This document shows, one piece after another, positions 47,775-56,911 of a stretch of DNA of 64,000 nucleotides. The DNA comes from Ignavibacterium sp. (GTDB lineage Bacteria > Bacteroidota > Ignavibacteria > Ignavibacteriales > Ignavibacteriaceae): contig JAVSMP010000001.1 in the NCBI GenBank assembly GCA_032027145.1, positions 2,485,116-2,549,115 on the forward strand, in the 5' to 3' direction. Every line of letters begins with the position of its first letter. Within the stretch, counting starts at the first letter, position 1. The translations under genes and the position numbers were made by a program. The notes below the pieces were generated by a model that worked only from the letters and a program-made list of their open reading frames with translations, ran no database searches and was not told the origin of the DNA.

Positions 47775-50009
47775 ATGCACAAAAGGCTATTTACATTTTC
47801 TACTCTCTTTGTTTTGTTTATTGGGGGTACGATATTTTCTCAACAGTCTCTGCAAAACAGAGAAATAGCTCCAAATCTTTCGGGAGTAAAGATAGAATCA
47901 CCAATACCTGTTACCGAAGCTACCTGGGATGTTGAATTCGATTATGATGCTACTGTAGTTACAGGTGCGGCAGGTAATGCAGGGGCAATTTATATTCCAA
48001 CTTTAGGCAAATTTTGGACAACTCGTTGGGCAACTGCTGTTGCTCATCAGTGGAATTCTGACGGTACACTTGATGTTCAATTTAACCTTCCATTTACTGG
48101 CACAAGAGGCATGGCTTTTGACGGGCAGTTTATTTATTGTTCAATAAATACTTCAACTGTTCAGATAGTTGATCCTGTTACAAAGTCACTTATAGGCACT
48201 ATTCCAGTAAATGCAGCACCAAATGGTGCAAGATCTATTGCTTACAATCCTGATGGTGATGGCGGCTTAGGAAGCATTATAGTAGGAAACTGGACATCAC
48301 CAAATCTTAACTTTTATGAATTTAGTATGTCTGGTGCATTATTGAGAACTATCGCTAGTACAGTAACAGGTGTATATGGTATAGCTTATGATAACTGGTC
48401 AGTTGGGGGTCCATTTTTATGGGTATGGTCTCAGGGTGCAGGAGCAGGTACTGCTCAAAACATAATGCAAATGGATTATACTACAGGAACTTACACTGGT
48501 GTTCAGCACGATGTTATTTCTGATGTTGGTCTTGGTAATGCACAGGGTATTGCAGGCGGATTATTTGTTACTGATGACTTAGTACCAGGTAAAGCAATCC
48601 TTGGAGGTCTTTTACAAGGCACACCAGATAAATTATTCGGTTATGAGTTGGCTTTAACCGGACCTCCTTGTCCAGTTCAAACACCTGATAATCCAACCCC
48701 TGCAAATAACTCTGTTGATCTTCCGATTACCGGTGTAAATTTAAGCTGGTCAAATGGCGGACCCGGATCAGTTCCACCAACAAGTGTTGAAGTATTTTTC
48801 GGTCCTACTGGTAATATGGTGTCAGTTTATTCAGGTGCACCAGTAACAAACTGGGCAGTACCAGGTACATTAAATTATTTTACAAGTTATCAGTGGAAAG
48901 TAGTTAATAAGATTGATACTTGTAATATTTCTTCTTCAACCTGGGCATTCAGAACAATGCAAGATCCAAATTTAGTTGAACATTGCGAACCATTTGATAA
49001 TTTAAGCAACTGGACAATTGTAGGACCATTGGGATTAACAAACTGGTCAGCAAATCCTTCAGCAAATGCTGGCGGCACTGCTCCTGAACTTAGAATGAGC
49101 TGGACTCCATCATTTACAGGTGTATCTTTAATTAGATCAAATGCTATTTCTTTAGTAAATAATACAGCATCAACATTTTCATTTAATTTCTTCCTTGATT
49201 ATTATGCTGCCCCAAGCGGAACAGTAACAGTAGGTATCACTTATGATGGCGGCACAACTGAAGAAGTATTATATCAGGTAGTTGACCCAACAGCAAATGT
49301 TGGTCCGGCATTGATTGAAGGTACATTTACAACACCTGCAACAGGTTCAGAGAATGCACAACTTCAGATAACTTACAACGGTTACACATTCAACATAGAT
49401 TATATCTATTGGGATAACTTATGTATCAGACAGGTAATACCAGTAGAGTTGACATCATTTACAGCCAAATCAGATAATAATTCAGTAACCTTAAACTGGA
49501 CAACTGCAACCGAAACAAATAATCAGGGGTTTGAAGTTCAAAGAAATACTGATGGAGAATTCCTTACTATTGCATTTGTTCAGGGACAAGGTACATCAAC
49601 AAAAATCAATAATTATTCATTTATTGATAAAGATCTAAAAGCCGGTCACTACAGCTACAGATTAAAACAAGTAGATTACAATGGCAACATTGATTATTCT
49701 AATGTTGTGGAAGCAGATGTAACTGCACCTGAAGTATTTGCTTTAGATCAGAACTATCCAAACCCATTTAACCCAAGTACAACAATAAACTTCAGTTTAG
49801 CAGTAGATAGCAAAGTAAGTCTGAAGGTATTCAACGTATTGGGTCAGGAAGTAGCCAGCTTGTTAAATGGACAGATGTCAGCCGGCAGCCAGAAGGTTTC
49901 CTTTGATGCAAGTTCATTGAACAGCGGTGTATATTTCTACAGATTAGAAGCCAATGGTATAGACGGACAGAAATTCAGTTCCACAAAGAAGATGATATTA
50001 ACCAAGTAA
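47775..50009 (+). CDS. T9SS cargo protein B: propeller-like head plus shared module
   Basis: A 744-residue secreted protein starting at ATG 47775, chosen over 47757 because GGAGG sits four bases before it. The signal peptide is about 1-22 (IGGTIFSQ). The head (23-296) has repeated blade-like strands (GRGMAFDG-type turns, VQIVDPVTKSLIGTIPV, ARSIAYNPDGDGGLGSIIVG, YGIAYDNWS) suggesting a beta-propeller. Residues 297-744 are the shared module ending in the T9SS sorting domain. It differs from the other three copies in a 79-residue patch (TNNQGFEVQR ... PEVFALDQ) within the pre-sorting Fn3-like domain, same length but about half identical. Confidence 0.88.
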   Translation: MHKRLFTFSTLFVLFIGGTIFSQQSLQNREIAPNLSGVKIESPIPVTEATWDVEFDYDATVVTGAAGNAGAIYIPTLGKFWTTRWATAVAHQWNSDGTLDVQFNLPFTGTRGMAFDGQFIYCSINTSTVQIVDPVTKSLIGTIPVNAAPNGARSIAYNPDGDGGLGSIIVGNWTSPNLNFYEFSMSGALLRTIASTVTGVYGIAYDNWSVGGPFLWVWSQGAGAGTAQNIMQMDYTTGTYTGVQHDVISDVGLGNAQGIAGGLFVTDDLVPGKAILGGLLQGTPDKLFGYELALTGPPCPVQTPDNPTPANNSVDLPITGVNLSWSNGGPGSVPPTSVEVFFGPTGNMVSVYSGAPVTNWAVPGTLNYFTSYQWKVVNKIDTCNISSSTWAFRTMQDPNLVEHCEPFDNLSNWTIVGPLGLTNWSANPSANAGGTAPELRMSWTPSFTGVSLIRSNAISLVNNTASTFSFNFFLDYYAAPSGTVTVGITYDGGTTEEVLYQVVDPTANVGPALIEGTFTTPATGSENAQLQITYNGYTFNIDYIYWDNLCIRQVIPVELTSFTAKSDNNSVTLNWTTATETNNQGFEVQRNTDGEFLTIAFVQGQGTSTKINNYSFIDKDLKAGHYSYRLKQVDYNGNIDYSNVVEADVTAPEVFALDQNYPNPFNPSTTINFSLAVDSKVSLKVFNVLGQEVASLLNGQMSAGSQKVSFDASSLNSGVYFYRLEANGIDGQKFSSTKKMILTK

Positions 50010-50073
50010 TAATTGGTTTAATAGAACAGATCATTAACAAAAGCCGGCTCTGAAATATGAGTCGGCTTTTTTT
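48663..50073 (+). repeat. Shared C-terminal cassette, copy B (1411 bp)
   Basis: Its 5' part carries the C/D-type variants (SYQWKV, TMQD, FDNL, up to about 49018). Its 3' part carries the A-type Ser codon at about 49483 and the A-type 3' flank, a hybrid pattern. Contains the diverged patch at 49515-49751. Confidence 0.9.
50041..50073 (+). terminator. Intrinsic terminator after gene B
   Basis: The same hairpin as after gene A, at exactly +2526, followed by a run of seven T. Confidence 0.9.
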
Positions 50074-50212
50074 ATTTTTAAGCTTTATTATTATTAGGAT
50101 AATTCCTTAAATGATGATTATCTATAATAAGAGTCAACGATACTTAAACTAATAATAAATTAAGTTATTATATCAGAAATTTAGTTCAGCACAAAAATTT
50201 ATTAGGTTTATC

Positions 50213-50241
50213 TTGACTTATATGAAAAAAATAGTTAAAAT
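50213..50241 (+). promoter_or_regulatory. Candidate promoter of cargo gene C
   Basis: An identical copy of the gene B promoter (TTGACT, 17 bp, TAAAAT), carried over by the duplication. Confidence 0.55.
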
Positions 50242-50300
50242 CTAACTGTTCTTCTAGTCAACTTAAATTTAATTAATCATTTTTGTTAAACGGAGGTACT

Positions 50301-52535
50301 ATGCACAAAAGGCTATTTACATTTTCTACTCTCTTTGTTTTGTTTATTGGGGGTACGATATTTTCTCAACAGTCTCTGCAAAACAGAGAAATAGCTCCAA
50401 ATCTTTCGGGAGTAAAGATAGAATCACCAATACCTGTTACCGAAGCTACCTGGGATGTTGAATTCGATTATGATGCTACTGTAGTTACAGGTGCGGCAGG
50501 TAATGCAGGGGCAATTTATATTCCAACTTTAGGCAAATTTTGGACAACTCGTTGGGCAACTGCTGTTGCTCATCAGTGGAATTCTGACGGTACACTTGAT
50601 GTTCAATTTAACCTTCCATTTACTGGCACAAGAGGCATGGCTTTTGACGGGCAGTTTATTTATTGTTCAATAAATACTTCAACTGTTCAGATAGTTGATC
50701 CTGTTACAAAGTCACTTATAGGCACTATTCCAGTAAATGCAGCACCAAATGGTGCAAGATCTATTGCTTACAATCCTGATGGTGATGGCGGCTTAGGAAG
50801 CATTATAGTAGGAAACTGGACATCACCAAATCTTAACTTTTATGAATTTAGTATGTCTGGTGCATTATTGAGAACTATCGCTAGTACAGTAACAGGTGTA
50901 TATGGTATAGCTTATGATAACTGGTCAGTTGGGGGTCCATTTTTATGGGTATGGTCTCAGGGTGCAGGAGCAGGTACTGCTCAAAACATAATGCAAATGG
51001 ATTATACTACAGGAACTTACACTGGTGTTCAGCACGATGTTATTTCTGATGTTGGTCTTGGTAATGCACAGGGTATTGCAGGCGGATTATTTGTTACTGA
51101 TGACTTAGTACCAGGTAAAGCAATCCTTGGAGGTCTTTTACAAGGCACACCAGATAAATTATTCGGTTATGAGTTGGCTTTAACCGGACCTCCTTGTCCA
51201 GTTCAAACACCTGATAATCCAACCCCTGCAAATAACTCTGTTGATCTTCCGATTACCGGTGTAAATTTAAGCTGGTCAAATGGCGGACCCGGATCAGTTC
51301 CACCAACAAGTGTTGAAGTATTTTTCGGTCCTACTGGTAATATGGTATCAGTTTATTCAGGTGCACCAGTAACAAACTGGGCAGTACCAGGTACATTAAA
51401 TTATTTTACAAGTTATCAGTGGAAAGTAGTTAATAAGATTGATACTTGTAATATTTCTTCTTCAACCTGGGCATTCAGAACAATGCAAGATCCAAATTTA
51501 GTTGAACATTGCGAACCATTTGATAATTTAAGCAACTGGACAATTGTAGGACCATTGGGATTAACAAACTGGTCAGCAAATCCTTCAGCAAATGCTGGCG
51601 GCACTGCTCCTGAACTTAGAATGAGCTGGACTCCATCATTTACAGGTGTATCTTTAATTAGATCAAATGCTATTTCTTTAGTAAATAATACAGCATCAAC
51701 ATTTTCATTTAATTTCTTCCTTGATTATTATGCTGCCCCAAGCGGAACAGTAACAGTAGGTATCACTTATGATGGCGGCACAACTGAAGAAGTATTATAT
51801 CAGGTAGTTGACCCAACAGCAAATGTTGGTCCGGCATTGATTGAAGGTACATTTACAACACCTGCAACAGGTTCAGAGAATGCACAACTTCAGATAACTT
51901 ACAACGGTTACACATTCAACATAGATTATATCTATTGGGATAACTTATGTATCAGACAGGTAATACCAGTAGAGTTGACATCATTTACAGCCAAATCAGA
52001 TAATAATACAGTAACCTTAAACTGGACAACTGCAACCGAATTGAATAACAGTGGTTTCCAGATTGAAAGAAGCAATGGCAGTGACTATCAGTCAGTAGGT
52101 TTTGTAGCAGGTCACGGAACTTCAACAAGTGCACACAGCTATGTATTTGTAGATCAGAATTTAGAGACAGGTACCTATACATACAGACTAAAACAAGTAG
52201 ATTTAGATGGAACATTTGAATACTCAAAAGCAGTAGAAGTGGAAGTATTAGGATTACGTGAATATACATTAGATCAAAACTATCCAAACCCATTTAACCC
52301 AAGTACAACAATAAACTTCAGTTTAGCAGTAGATAGCAAAGTAAGTCTGAAGGTATTCAACGTATTGGGTCAGGAAGTAGCCAGCTTGTTAAATGGACAG
52401 ATGTCAGCCGGCAGCCAGAAGGTTTCCTTTGATGCAAGTTCATTGAACAGCGGTGTATATTTCTACAGATTAGAAGCCAATGGTATAGACGGACAGAAAT
52501 TCAGTTCCACAAAGAAGATGATATTAACCAAGTAA
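50301..52535 (+). CDS. T9SS cargo protein C: duplicate of protein B
   Basis: 744 residues, with the same signal peptide and propeller-like head as protein B without any amino-acid change that I can see. The module differs from B only in NNTVTL for NNSVTL and in the pre-sorting patch, where it has the A/D version (LNNSGFQIER ... REYTLDQ). The start at 50301 has the same GGAGG site. Near-identity of head and upstream region shows recent duplication. Expected location and secretion route are as for protein B. Confidence 0.88.
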   Translation: MHKRLFTFSTLFVLFIGGTIFSQQSLQNREIAPNLSGVKIESPIPVTEATWDVEFDYDATVVTGAAGNAGAIYIPTLGKFWTTRWATAVAHQWNSDGTLDVQFNLPFTGTRGMAFDGQFIYCSINTSTVQIVDPVTKSLIGTIPVNAAPNGARSIAYNPDGDGGLGSIIVGNWTSPNLNFYEFSMSGALLRTIASTVTGVYGIAYDNWSVGGPFLWVWSQGAGAGTAQNIMQMDYTTGTYTGVQHDVISDVGLGNAQGIAGGLFVTDDLVPGKAILGGLLQGTPDKLFGYELALTGPPCPVQTPDNPTPANNSVDLPITGVNLSWSNGGPGSVPPTSVEVFFGPTGNMVSVYSGAPVTNWAVPGTLNYFTSYQWKVVNKIDTCNISSSTWAFRTMQDPNLVEHCEPFDNLSNWTIVGPLGLTNWSANPSANAGGTAPELRMSWTPSFTGVSLIRSNAISLVNNTASTFSFNFFLDYYAAPSGTVTVGITYDGGTTEEVLYQVVDPTANVGPALIEGTFTTPATGSENAQLQITYNGYTFNIDYIYWDNLCIRQVIPVELTSFTAKSDNNTVTLNWTTATELNNSGFQIERSNGSDYQSVGFVAGHGTSTSAHSYVFVDQNLETGTYTYRLKQVDLDGTFEYSKAVEVEVLGLREYTLDQNYPNPFNPSTTINFSLAVDSKVSLKVFNVLGQEVASLLNGQMSAGSQKVSFDASSLNSGVYFYRLEANGIDGQKFSSTKKMILTK

Positions 52536-52599
52536 TAATTGGCTTAATAGCACAGATCATTAATAAAAGCCGGCTCTGAAATATGAGTCGGCTTTTTTT
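51189..52599 (+). repeat. Shared C-terminal cassette, copy C (1411 bp)
   Basis: Matches copy D in the Thr codon of NNTVTL. The 3' flank after the stop has three private changes relative to A, B and D (GGCTTAATAGCAC, and TAATAA for TAACAA). Confidence 0.9.
52567..52599 (+). terminator. Intrinsic terminator after gene C
   Basis: The same 10-bp hairpin and T run as after the other cargo genes. Confidence 0.9.
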
Positions 52600-53075
52600 A
52601 TTACATAGAATTAGCGAGTATAAAACTTATTAATAAATCATCATTTACACTATACTAGAAATTTTATATAAAAAGTAAAAGAATCTCGTTTCTGTAATGA
52701 GTGGCAAGCTCCTGAAAATAACTTAAAGAATTTTAAATGTTTAAATAATTTATTTTAACTGTATAGCTCTTCAATCATTTTTTCTTATTCAGTTTTTATT
52801 TTTCAACAATCTGTCAAAATTTGTTTTGTCTCGAAATTAAATTAGAAGAAATAAAATATCCCAACCTGTTTTAGTTTATTTGAACTCATTCCAGCCCTTC
52901 CTTGCAAAGAGAAAGGTTAATGATATTTATAGCCTAATGTAAATCTTCTATCAGAATATTCTCATAAATCGTTTTACAATTAGAAAGTTTCTCATTTTGA
53001 AAGAGAGAGTAGAGAAAGTTCTTCTTATTTGGGATAGATATGTTTTTCAATACGTCGAAAAAAAATAAAATATAT
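52600..53075. other. AT-rich intergenic region without a gene
   Basis: About 475 nt between the gene C terminator and the gene D promoter. No open reading frame with a ribosome-binding site, no RNA gene and no clear repeat is visible on either strand. It is not homologous by eye to the 290-nt spacer found before genes B and C. Confidence 0.6.
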
Positions 53076-53104
53076 TTGACTTAAATTATGAAAATTTGTA
53101 TTGT
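53076..53104 (+). promoter_or_regulatory. Candidate promoter of cargo gene D
   Basis: TTGACT, a 17-bp spacer and TATTGT, about 120 nt before the ATG. The -35 hexamer and spacing match the promoters of genes B and C. The long untranslated leader that follows is AT-rich. Confidence 0.45.
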
Positions 53105-53225
53105 AGTCCGTGCTTAAATAAATCAATTTAAGATATTATCTTATACATATCTTTAAGATAAATATTTAAATGTTTTGAGGTTTTTATCTAATTAACTTTC
53201 TTTCAACATCATTTTAGGAGGTCTT

Positions 53226-55364
53226 ATGCTAAAAAAAATCTGTACAATTTCTTTAACACTTCTTATTGCTCTGATATTTACTGGCTCAATAGCAGCTCAA
53301 TCATCATCAATCAGCAATGTTAAAGATGTTTATACCGGGCCGCAAACAAAAGTTCAAACGCCTGTTGGTCATAATATTCCAATACCTTATGATGGTACAT
53401 TGGCTTTATTATTTGACAACGGTCCGCTTGTAACAAACCCCGGTGGGGGATCTGGTGGTGCTGATTTGAGTGCACTTCAATCAGCAATTGGATTAGGTAC
53501 ATACGGCTTTGGAGCACAAATAAGCGCAGGAAATTCTGTAGCTGACGATTTTACAATCAATGGTTCTTCTTGGAATATTGAAGAATTGCAATTCTTTACA
53601 TACCAAACCGGTTCCAGTACAACTTCTACTATTAATGATGCCCGCGTCCGTATTTGGAATGGTGCACCAAATGCTGGTGGAACAATAATTTTTGGAGACC
53701 TTACTACTAACCGTTTAAGTTCAACAAGTTGGACAAATATTTATAGAGCACTAGATACTTCTCCTTCAGCAAGTGACAGACCAATTATGAGGGTTGTTGT
53801 TCAGTTTTCTCCTGCTTTAGTATTAGGACCAGGAACGTATTGGGTAGAAGTAAGTCTTGGCGGCACTTTAGCATCAGGTCCTTGGGCTCCTCCTGTTTCA
53901 ATTGTTGGTCAAACAACTACTGGTGACGCTTTGCAATTAACCAGCACAGGATGGGCTGCTGCTGTTGATGGTACTTATCCACAGGGCATTCCATTTATTG
54001 TTCTAGGAAATAGCGGACCTCCATGTCCAGTTCAAACACCTGATAATCCAACCCCTGCAAATAACTCTGTTGATCTTCCGATTACCGGTGTAAATTTAAG
54101 CTGGTCAAATGGCGGACCCGGATCAGTTCCACCAACAAGTGTTGAAGTATTTTTCGGTCCTACTGGTAATATGGTGTCAGTTTATTCAGGTGCACCAGTA
54201 ACAAACTGGGCAGTACCAGGTACATTAAATTATTTTACAAGTTATCAGTGGAAAGTAGTTAATAAGATTGATACTTGTAATATTTCTTCTTCAACCTGGG
54301 CATTCAGAACAATGCAAGATCCAAATTTAGTTGAACATTGCGAACCATTTGATAATTTAAGCAACTGGACAATTGTAGGACCATTGGGATTAACAAACTG
54401 GTCAGCAAATCCTTCAGCAAATGCTGGCGGCACTGCTCCTGAACTTAGAATGAGCTGGACTCCATCATTTACAGGTGTATCTTTAATTAGATCAAATGCT
54501 ATTTCTTTAGTAAATAATACAGCATCAACATTTTCATTTAATTTCTTCCTTGATTATTATGCTGCCCCAAGCGGAACAGTAACAGTAGGTATCACTTATG
54601 ATGGCGGCACAACTGAAGAAGTATTATATCAGGTAGTTGACCCAACAGCAAATGTTGGTCCGGCATTGATTGAAGGTACATTTACAACACCTGCAACAGG
54701 TTCAGAGAATGCACAACTTCAGATAACTTACAACGGTTACACATTCAACATAGATTATATCTATTGGGATAACTTATGTATCAGACAGGTAATACCAGTA
54801 GAGTTGACATCATTTACAGCCAAATCAGATAATAATACAGTAACCTTAAACTGGACAACTGCAACCGAATTGAATAACAGTGGTTTCCAGATTGAAAGAA
54901 GCAATGGCAGTGACTATCAGTCAGTAGGTTTTGTAGCAGGTCACGGAACTTCAACAAGTGCACACAGCTATGTATTTGTAGATCAGAATTTAGAGACAGG
55001 TACCTATACATACAGACTAAAACAAGTAGATTTAGATGGAACATTTGAATACTCAAAAGCAGTAGAAGTGGAAGTATTAGGATTACGTGAATATACATTA
55101 GATCAAAACTATCCAAACCCATTTAACCCAAGTACAACAATAAACTTCAGTTTAGCAGTAGATAGCAAAGTAAGTCTGAAGGTATTCAACGTATTGGGTC
55201 AGGAAGTAGCCAGCTTGTTAAATGGACAGATGTCAGCCGGCAGCCAGAAGGTTTCCTTTGATGCAAGTTCATTGAACAGCGGTGTATATTTCTACAGATT
55301 AGAAGCCAATGGTATAGACGGACAGAAATTCAGTTCCACAAAGAAGATGATATTAACCAAGTAA
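53226..55364 (+). CDS. T9SS cargo protein D: third unique head plus shared module
   Basis: 712 residues. The signal peptide is about 1-24 (FTGSIAAQ). The head (25-264) is all-beta, with a VADDFTINGSSWNIEELQFF segment and RVRIWNGAPNAGG, resembling extracellular sandwich domains and unrelated by eye to the heads of A and B/C. Residues 265-712 are the shared 448-residue module, nearly identical to copy C including NNTVTL. It starts at ATG 53226 with an AGGAGG ribosome-binding site. Export through T9SS is expected from the C-terminal sorting domain. Binding or enzymatic function is unknown. Confidence 0.88.
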   Translation: MLKKICTISLTLLIALIFTGSIAAQSSSISNVKDVYTGPQTKVQTPVGHNIPIPYDGTLALLFDNGPLVTNPGGGSGGADLSALQSAIGLGTYGFGAQISAGNSVADDFTINGSSWNIEELQFFTYQTGSSTTSTINDARVRIWNGAPNAGGTIIFGDLTTNRLSSTSWTNIYRALDTSPSASDRPIMRVVVQFSPALVLGPGTYWVEVSLGGTLASGPWAPPVSIVGQTTTGDALQLTSTGWAAAVDGTYPQGIPFIVLGNSGPPCPVQTPDNPTPANNSVDLPITGVNLSWSNGGPGSVPPTSVEVFFGPTGNMVSVYSGAPVTNWAVPGTLNYFTSYQWKVVNKIDTCNISSSTWAFRTMQDPNLVEHCEPFDNLSNWTIVGPLGLTNWSANPSANAGGTAPELRMSWTPSFTGVSLIRSNAISLVNNTASTFSFNFFLDYYAAPSGTVTVGITYDGGTTEEVLYQVVDPTANVGPALIEGTFTTPATGSENAQLQITYNGYTFNIDYIYWDNLCIRQVIPVELTSFTAKSDNNTVTLNWTTATELNNSGFQIERSNGSDYQSVGFVAGHGTSTSAHSYVFVDQNLETGTYTYRLKQVDLDGTFEYSKAVEVEVLGLREYTLDQNYPNPFNPSTTINFSLAVDSKVSLKVFNVLGQEVASLLNGQMSAGSQKVSFDASSLNSGVYFYRLEANGIDGQKFSSTKKMILTK

Positions 55365-55428
55365 TAATTGGTTTAATAGAACAGATCATTAACAAAAGCC
55401 GGCTCTGAAATATGAGTCGGCTTTTTTT
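54018..55428 (+). repeat. Shared C-terminal cassette, copy D (1411 bp)
   Basis: The cassette begins at the same PPCPVQ codons after a different head and ends after the same terminator. It shares the G of copy B at the 48821-equivalent site and the Thr codon of copy C. Confidence 0.92.
55396..55428 (+). terminator. Intrinsic terminator after gene D
   Basis: The same hairpin as the other three cargo terminators; the sequence after the T run is unique. Confidence 0.9.
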
Positions 55429-55505
55429 ATTTACTTATACTTGCATTGTTTGTTCAATCAGCATTTAATAACTTTGACCGGAATAATTTATAAATAAGGA
55501 CCAAA

Positions 55506-56006
55506 ATGAAATTATTATCGCTTTTTTTTCTGATTATTATTTTAATTGCCTGTTCCAAAACAAGTGAACAAGAATATTTTAACAAAGCAGATACACTATT
55601 AAAGGAAAAGAAATACACTGAAGCGATAAAAGAATTTGAGAATTTAATTAACGAATTTCCTGACAGCAAGACAGCTCCAGAATCAATAATGCGAATAGCA
55701 TCTTTGTATGAGCAGCATCTTATAAAAGGAATTAGTTTTAAAGCATCATTTATTAAGGCTGCAGAAACTTATTATACTGTTTATGAAAAATATCCTGATA
55801 GTGAAGAAGCACCACTATCATTGTTTCAGAGCGGGTTTTTATATGATAATGAACTTAAAGATTATGATAAAGCTACAAGGATCTACAATCTTTTTTTGGA
55901 AAAATATCCTGATCATAAATACTCACAGGTGGTTCAGCAATCGCTTGATATAATGGGTATAGACCCAAATGAAATAATAAATAAAAATCAGTCAGCAAAT
56001 AATTGA
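55506..56006 (+). CDS. TPR lipoprotein, BamD/YbgF-like
   Basis: 166 residues. Lipobox LIAC (cysteine at about residue 16) is followed by tetratricopeptide-like repeats: YFNKADTLLKEKKYTEAIKEF with NEFPDS, then ETYYTVYEKYPDSEEAPLSLF and ATRIYNLFLEKYPDHKYS. This resembles BamD or CpoB-type periplasmic TPR proteins but is shorter than BamD (about 240 residues). It is coupled to the DUF58 gene by a TTGA overlap. Confidence 0.78.
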   Translation: MKLLSLFFLIIILIACSKTSEQEYFNKADTLLKEKKYTEAIKEFENLINEFPDSKTAPESIMRIASLYEQHLIKGISFKASFIKAAETYYTVYEKYPDSEEAPLSLFQSGFLYDNELKDYDKATRIYNLFLEKYPDHKYSQVVQQSLDIMGIDPNEIINKNQSANN

Positions 56007-56911
56007 TTAAATCATCAACCGAATATCTCGAGTTCTTAAATCCGCAAATAATTTCTAAAATTAAAAATCTTGACCTGAGAGCAAGATTAGTTGTAGAAGG
56101 ATTTATGGTCGGATTGCATAAAAGTCCTTATCACGGTTTTAGTGTGGAGTTTTCTCAGCACCGCCCATATATGCAGGGTGATAATCTTAGGAATGTTGAC
56201 TGGCGGGTATTTGGCAAAACCGACAGATATTTTATTAAACAATACGAAGAAGAAACAAATCTAAGATGTCATATAATACTGGATAACAGCAAGTCAATGA
56301 GTTATGCTTCAGATAAACAAGTATCAAAACTTAATTATGCTGCTACATTGGCTGCTGCTTTAACTTATCTGATGATAACTCAACAAGATGCAGTAAGCCT
56401 GGCAGTTTACTCAGATAAGCTAAATACATTCCTGCCTGCAAAGTCATCATACAGTTATCTGCATTTAATCCTGAAAGAGCTTGCAGCAATTAACTCATCA
56501 TCGGGCACAAATACTGCCTCAGCATTAACCCAAGTTGCAGAAAAAATAAAACGGCGCGGATTGATAATTATTATCTCGGATTTTTTTGATGATATTGACA
56601 GTGTAATTAAAGCACTTAAGCATTTTTCTCATCAAAAAAACGAAGTGATTATTTTTCAGATATTAGACCCAATGGAAAGAACTTTTGGATTTGGTAAAGA
56701 TGCAGTATTTAAGGATTTGGAGACCAGCGAAGAACTAATAACCCAGCCATTTCATATTCAGAAAGCGTATCAGGAAGCAATGAATGAATTTATTAAAAAG
56801 ATTAAGCGGGAATGTCTGAATTCAAATTTTGATTATAATCTGATTGATACTTCAACTGCTTTCGATAAGGCATTATTCAGCTACATCCAAAAAAGATCAA
56901 AGCTTCATTAA
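56003..56911 (+). CDS. DUF58 domain protein
   Basis: 302 residues. The DUF58 core is recognisable: GFSVEFSQHRPYMQGDNLRNVDWRVFGKTDRYFIKQYEEE, given here as separate motifs QHRPYMQGD, DWRVFGKTDR and IKQYEEE. A von Willebrand-like segment follows with LDNSKSMSY (degenerate MIDAS DxSxS) and IIISDFFDD. Members usually occur with MoxR ATPases and BatA/BatB proteins in envelope stress functions, but none is adjacent here. It starts with TTG overlapping the upstream stop. Confidence 0.85.
   Translation: MIKSSTEYLEFLNPQIISKIKNLDLRARLVVEGFMVGLHKSPYHGFSVEFSQHRPYMQGDNLRNVDWRVFGKTDRYFIKQYEEETNLRCHIILDNSKSMSYASDKQVSKLNYAATLAAALTYLMITQQDAVSLAVYSDKLNTFLPAKSSYSYLHLILKELAAINSSSGTNTASALTQVAEKIKRRGLIIIISDFFDDIDSVIKALKHFSHQKNEVIIFQILDPMERTFGFGKDAVFKDLETSEELITQPFHIQKAYQEAMNEFIKKIKRECLNSNFDYNLIDTSTAFDKALFSYIQKRSKLH

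Larger units (their letters stand above)
47484..50009 (+). repeat. 2526-bp tandem duplication, unit 1
   Basis: The intergenic region after gene A plus gene B is repeated directly as 50010-52535. By eye the intergenic part and the head are identical. Differences are confined to the C-terminal cassette: a silent G/A at 48821 versus 51347, a Ser/Thr change, and the diverged patch at 49515-49751. Confidence 0.9.
50010..52535 (+). repeat. 2526-bp tandem duplication, unit 2
   Basis: Second unit of the direct duplication, containing the copied intergenic region with promoter and terminator, and gene C. The flank after this unit differs from the flank after unit 1, marking the end of the duplicated segment. 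Confidence 0.9.

Noticed and set aside
47484-52535. Tandem duplication as a transposon or insertion sequence
   Set aside because: There is no transposase gene, terminal inverted repeat or target-site duplication. The boundaries fall in homologous cassettes, which fits recombination.
48890-54433. Identical minus-strand 62-codon and 102-codon frames recurring in the T9SS genes
   Set aside because: They recur only because the coding cassette recurs. They have no start signals and read as low-complexity shadow translation.
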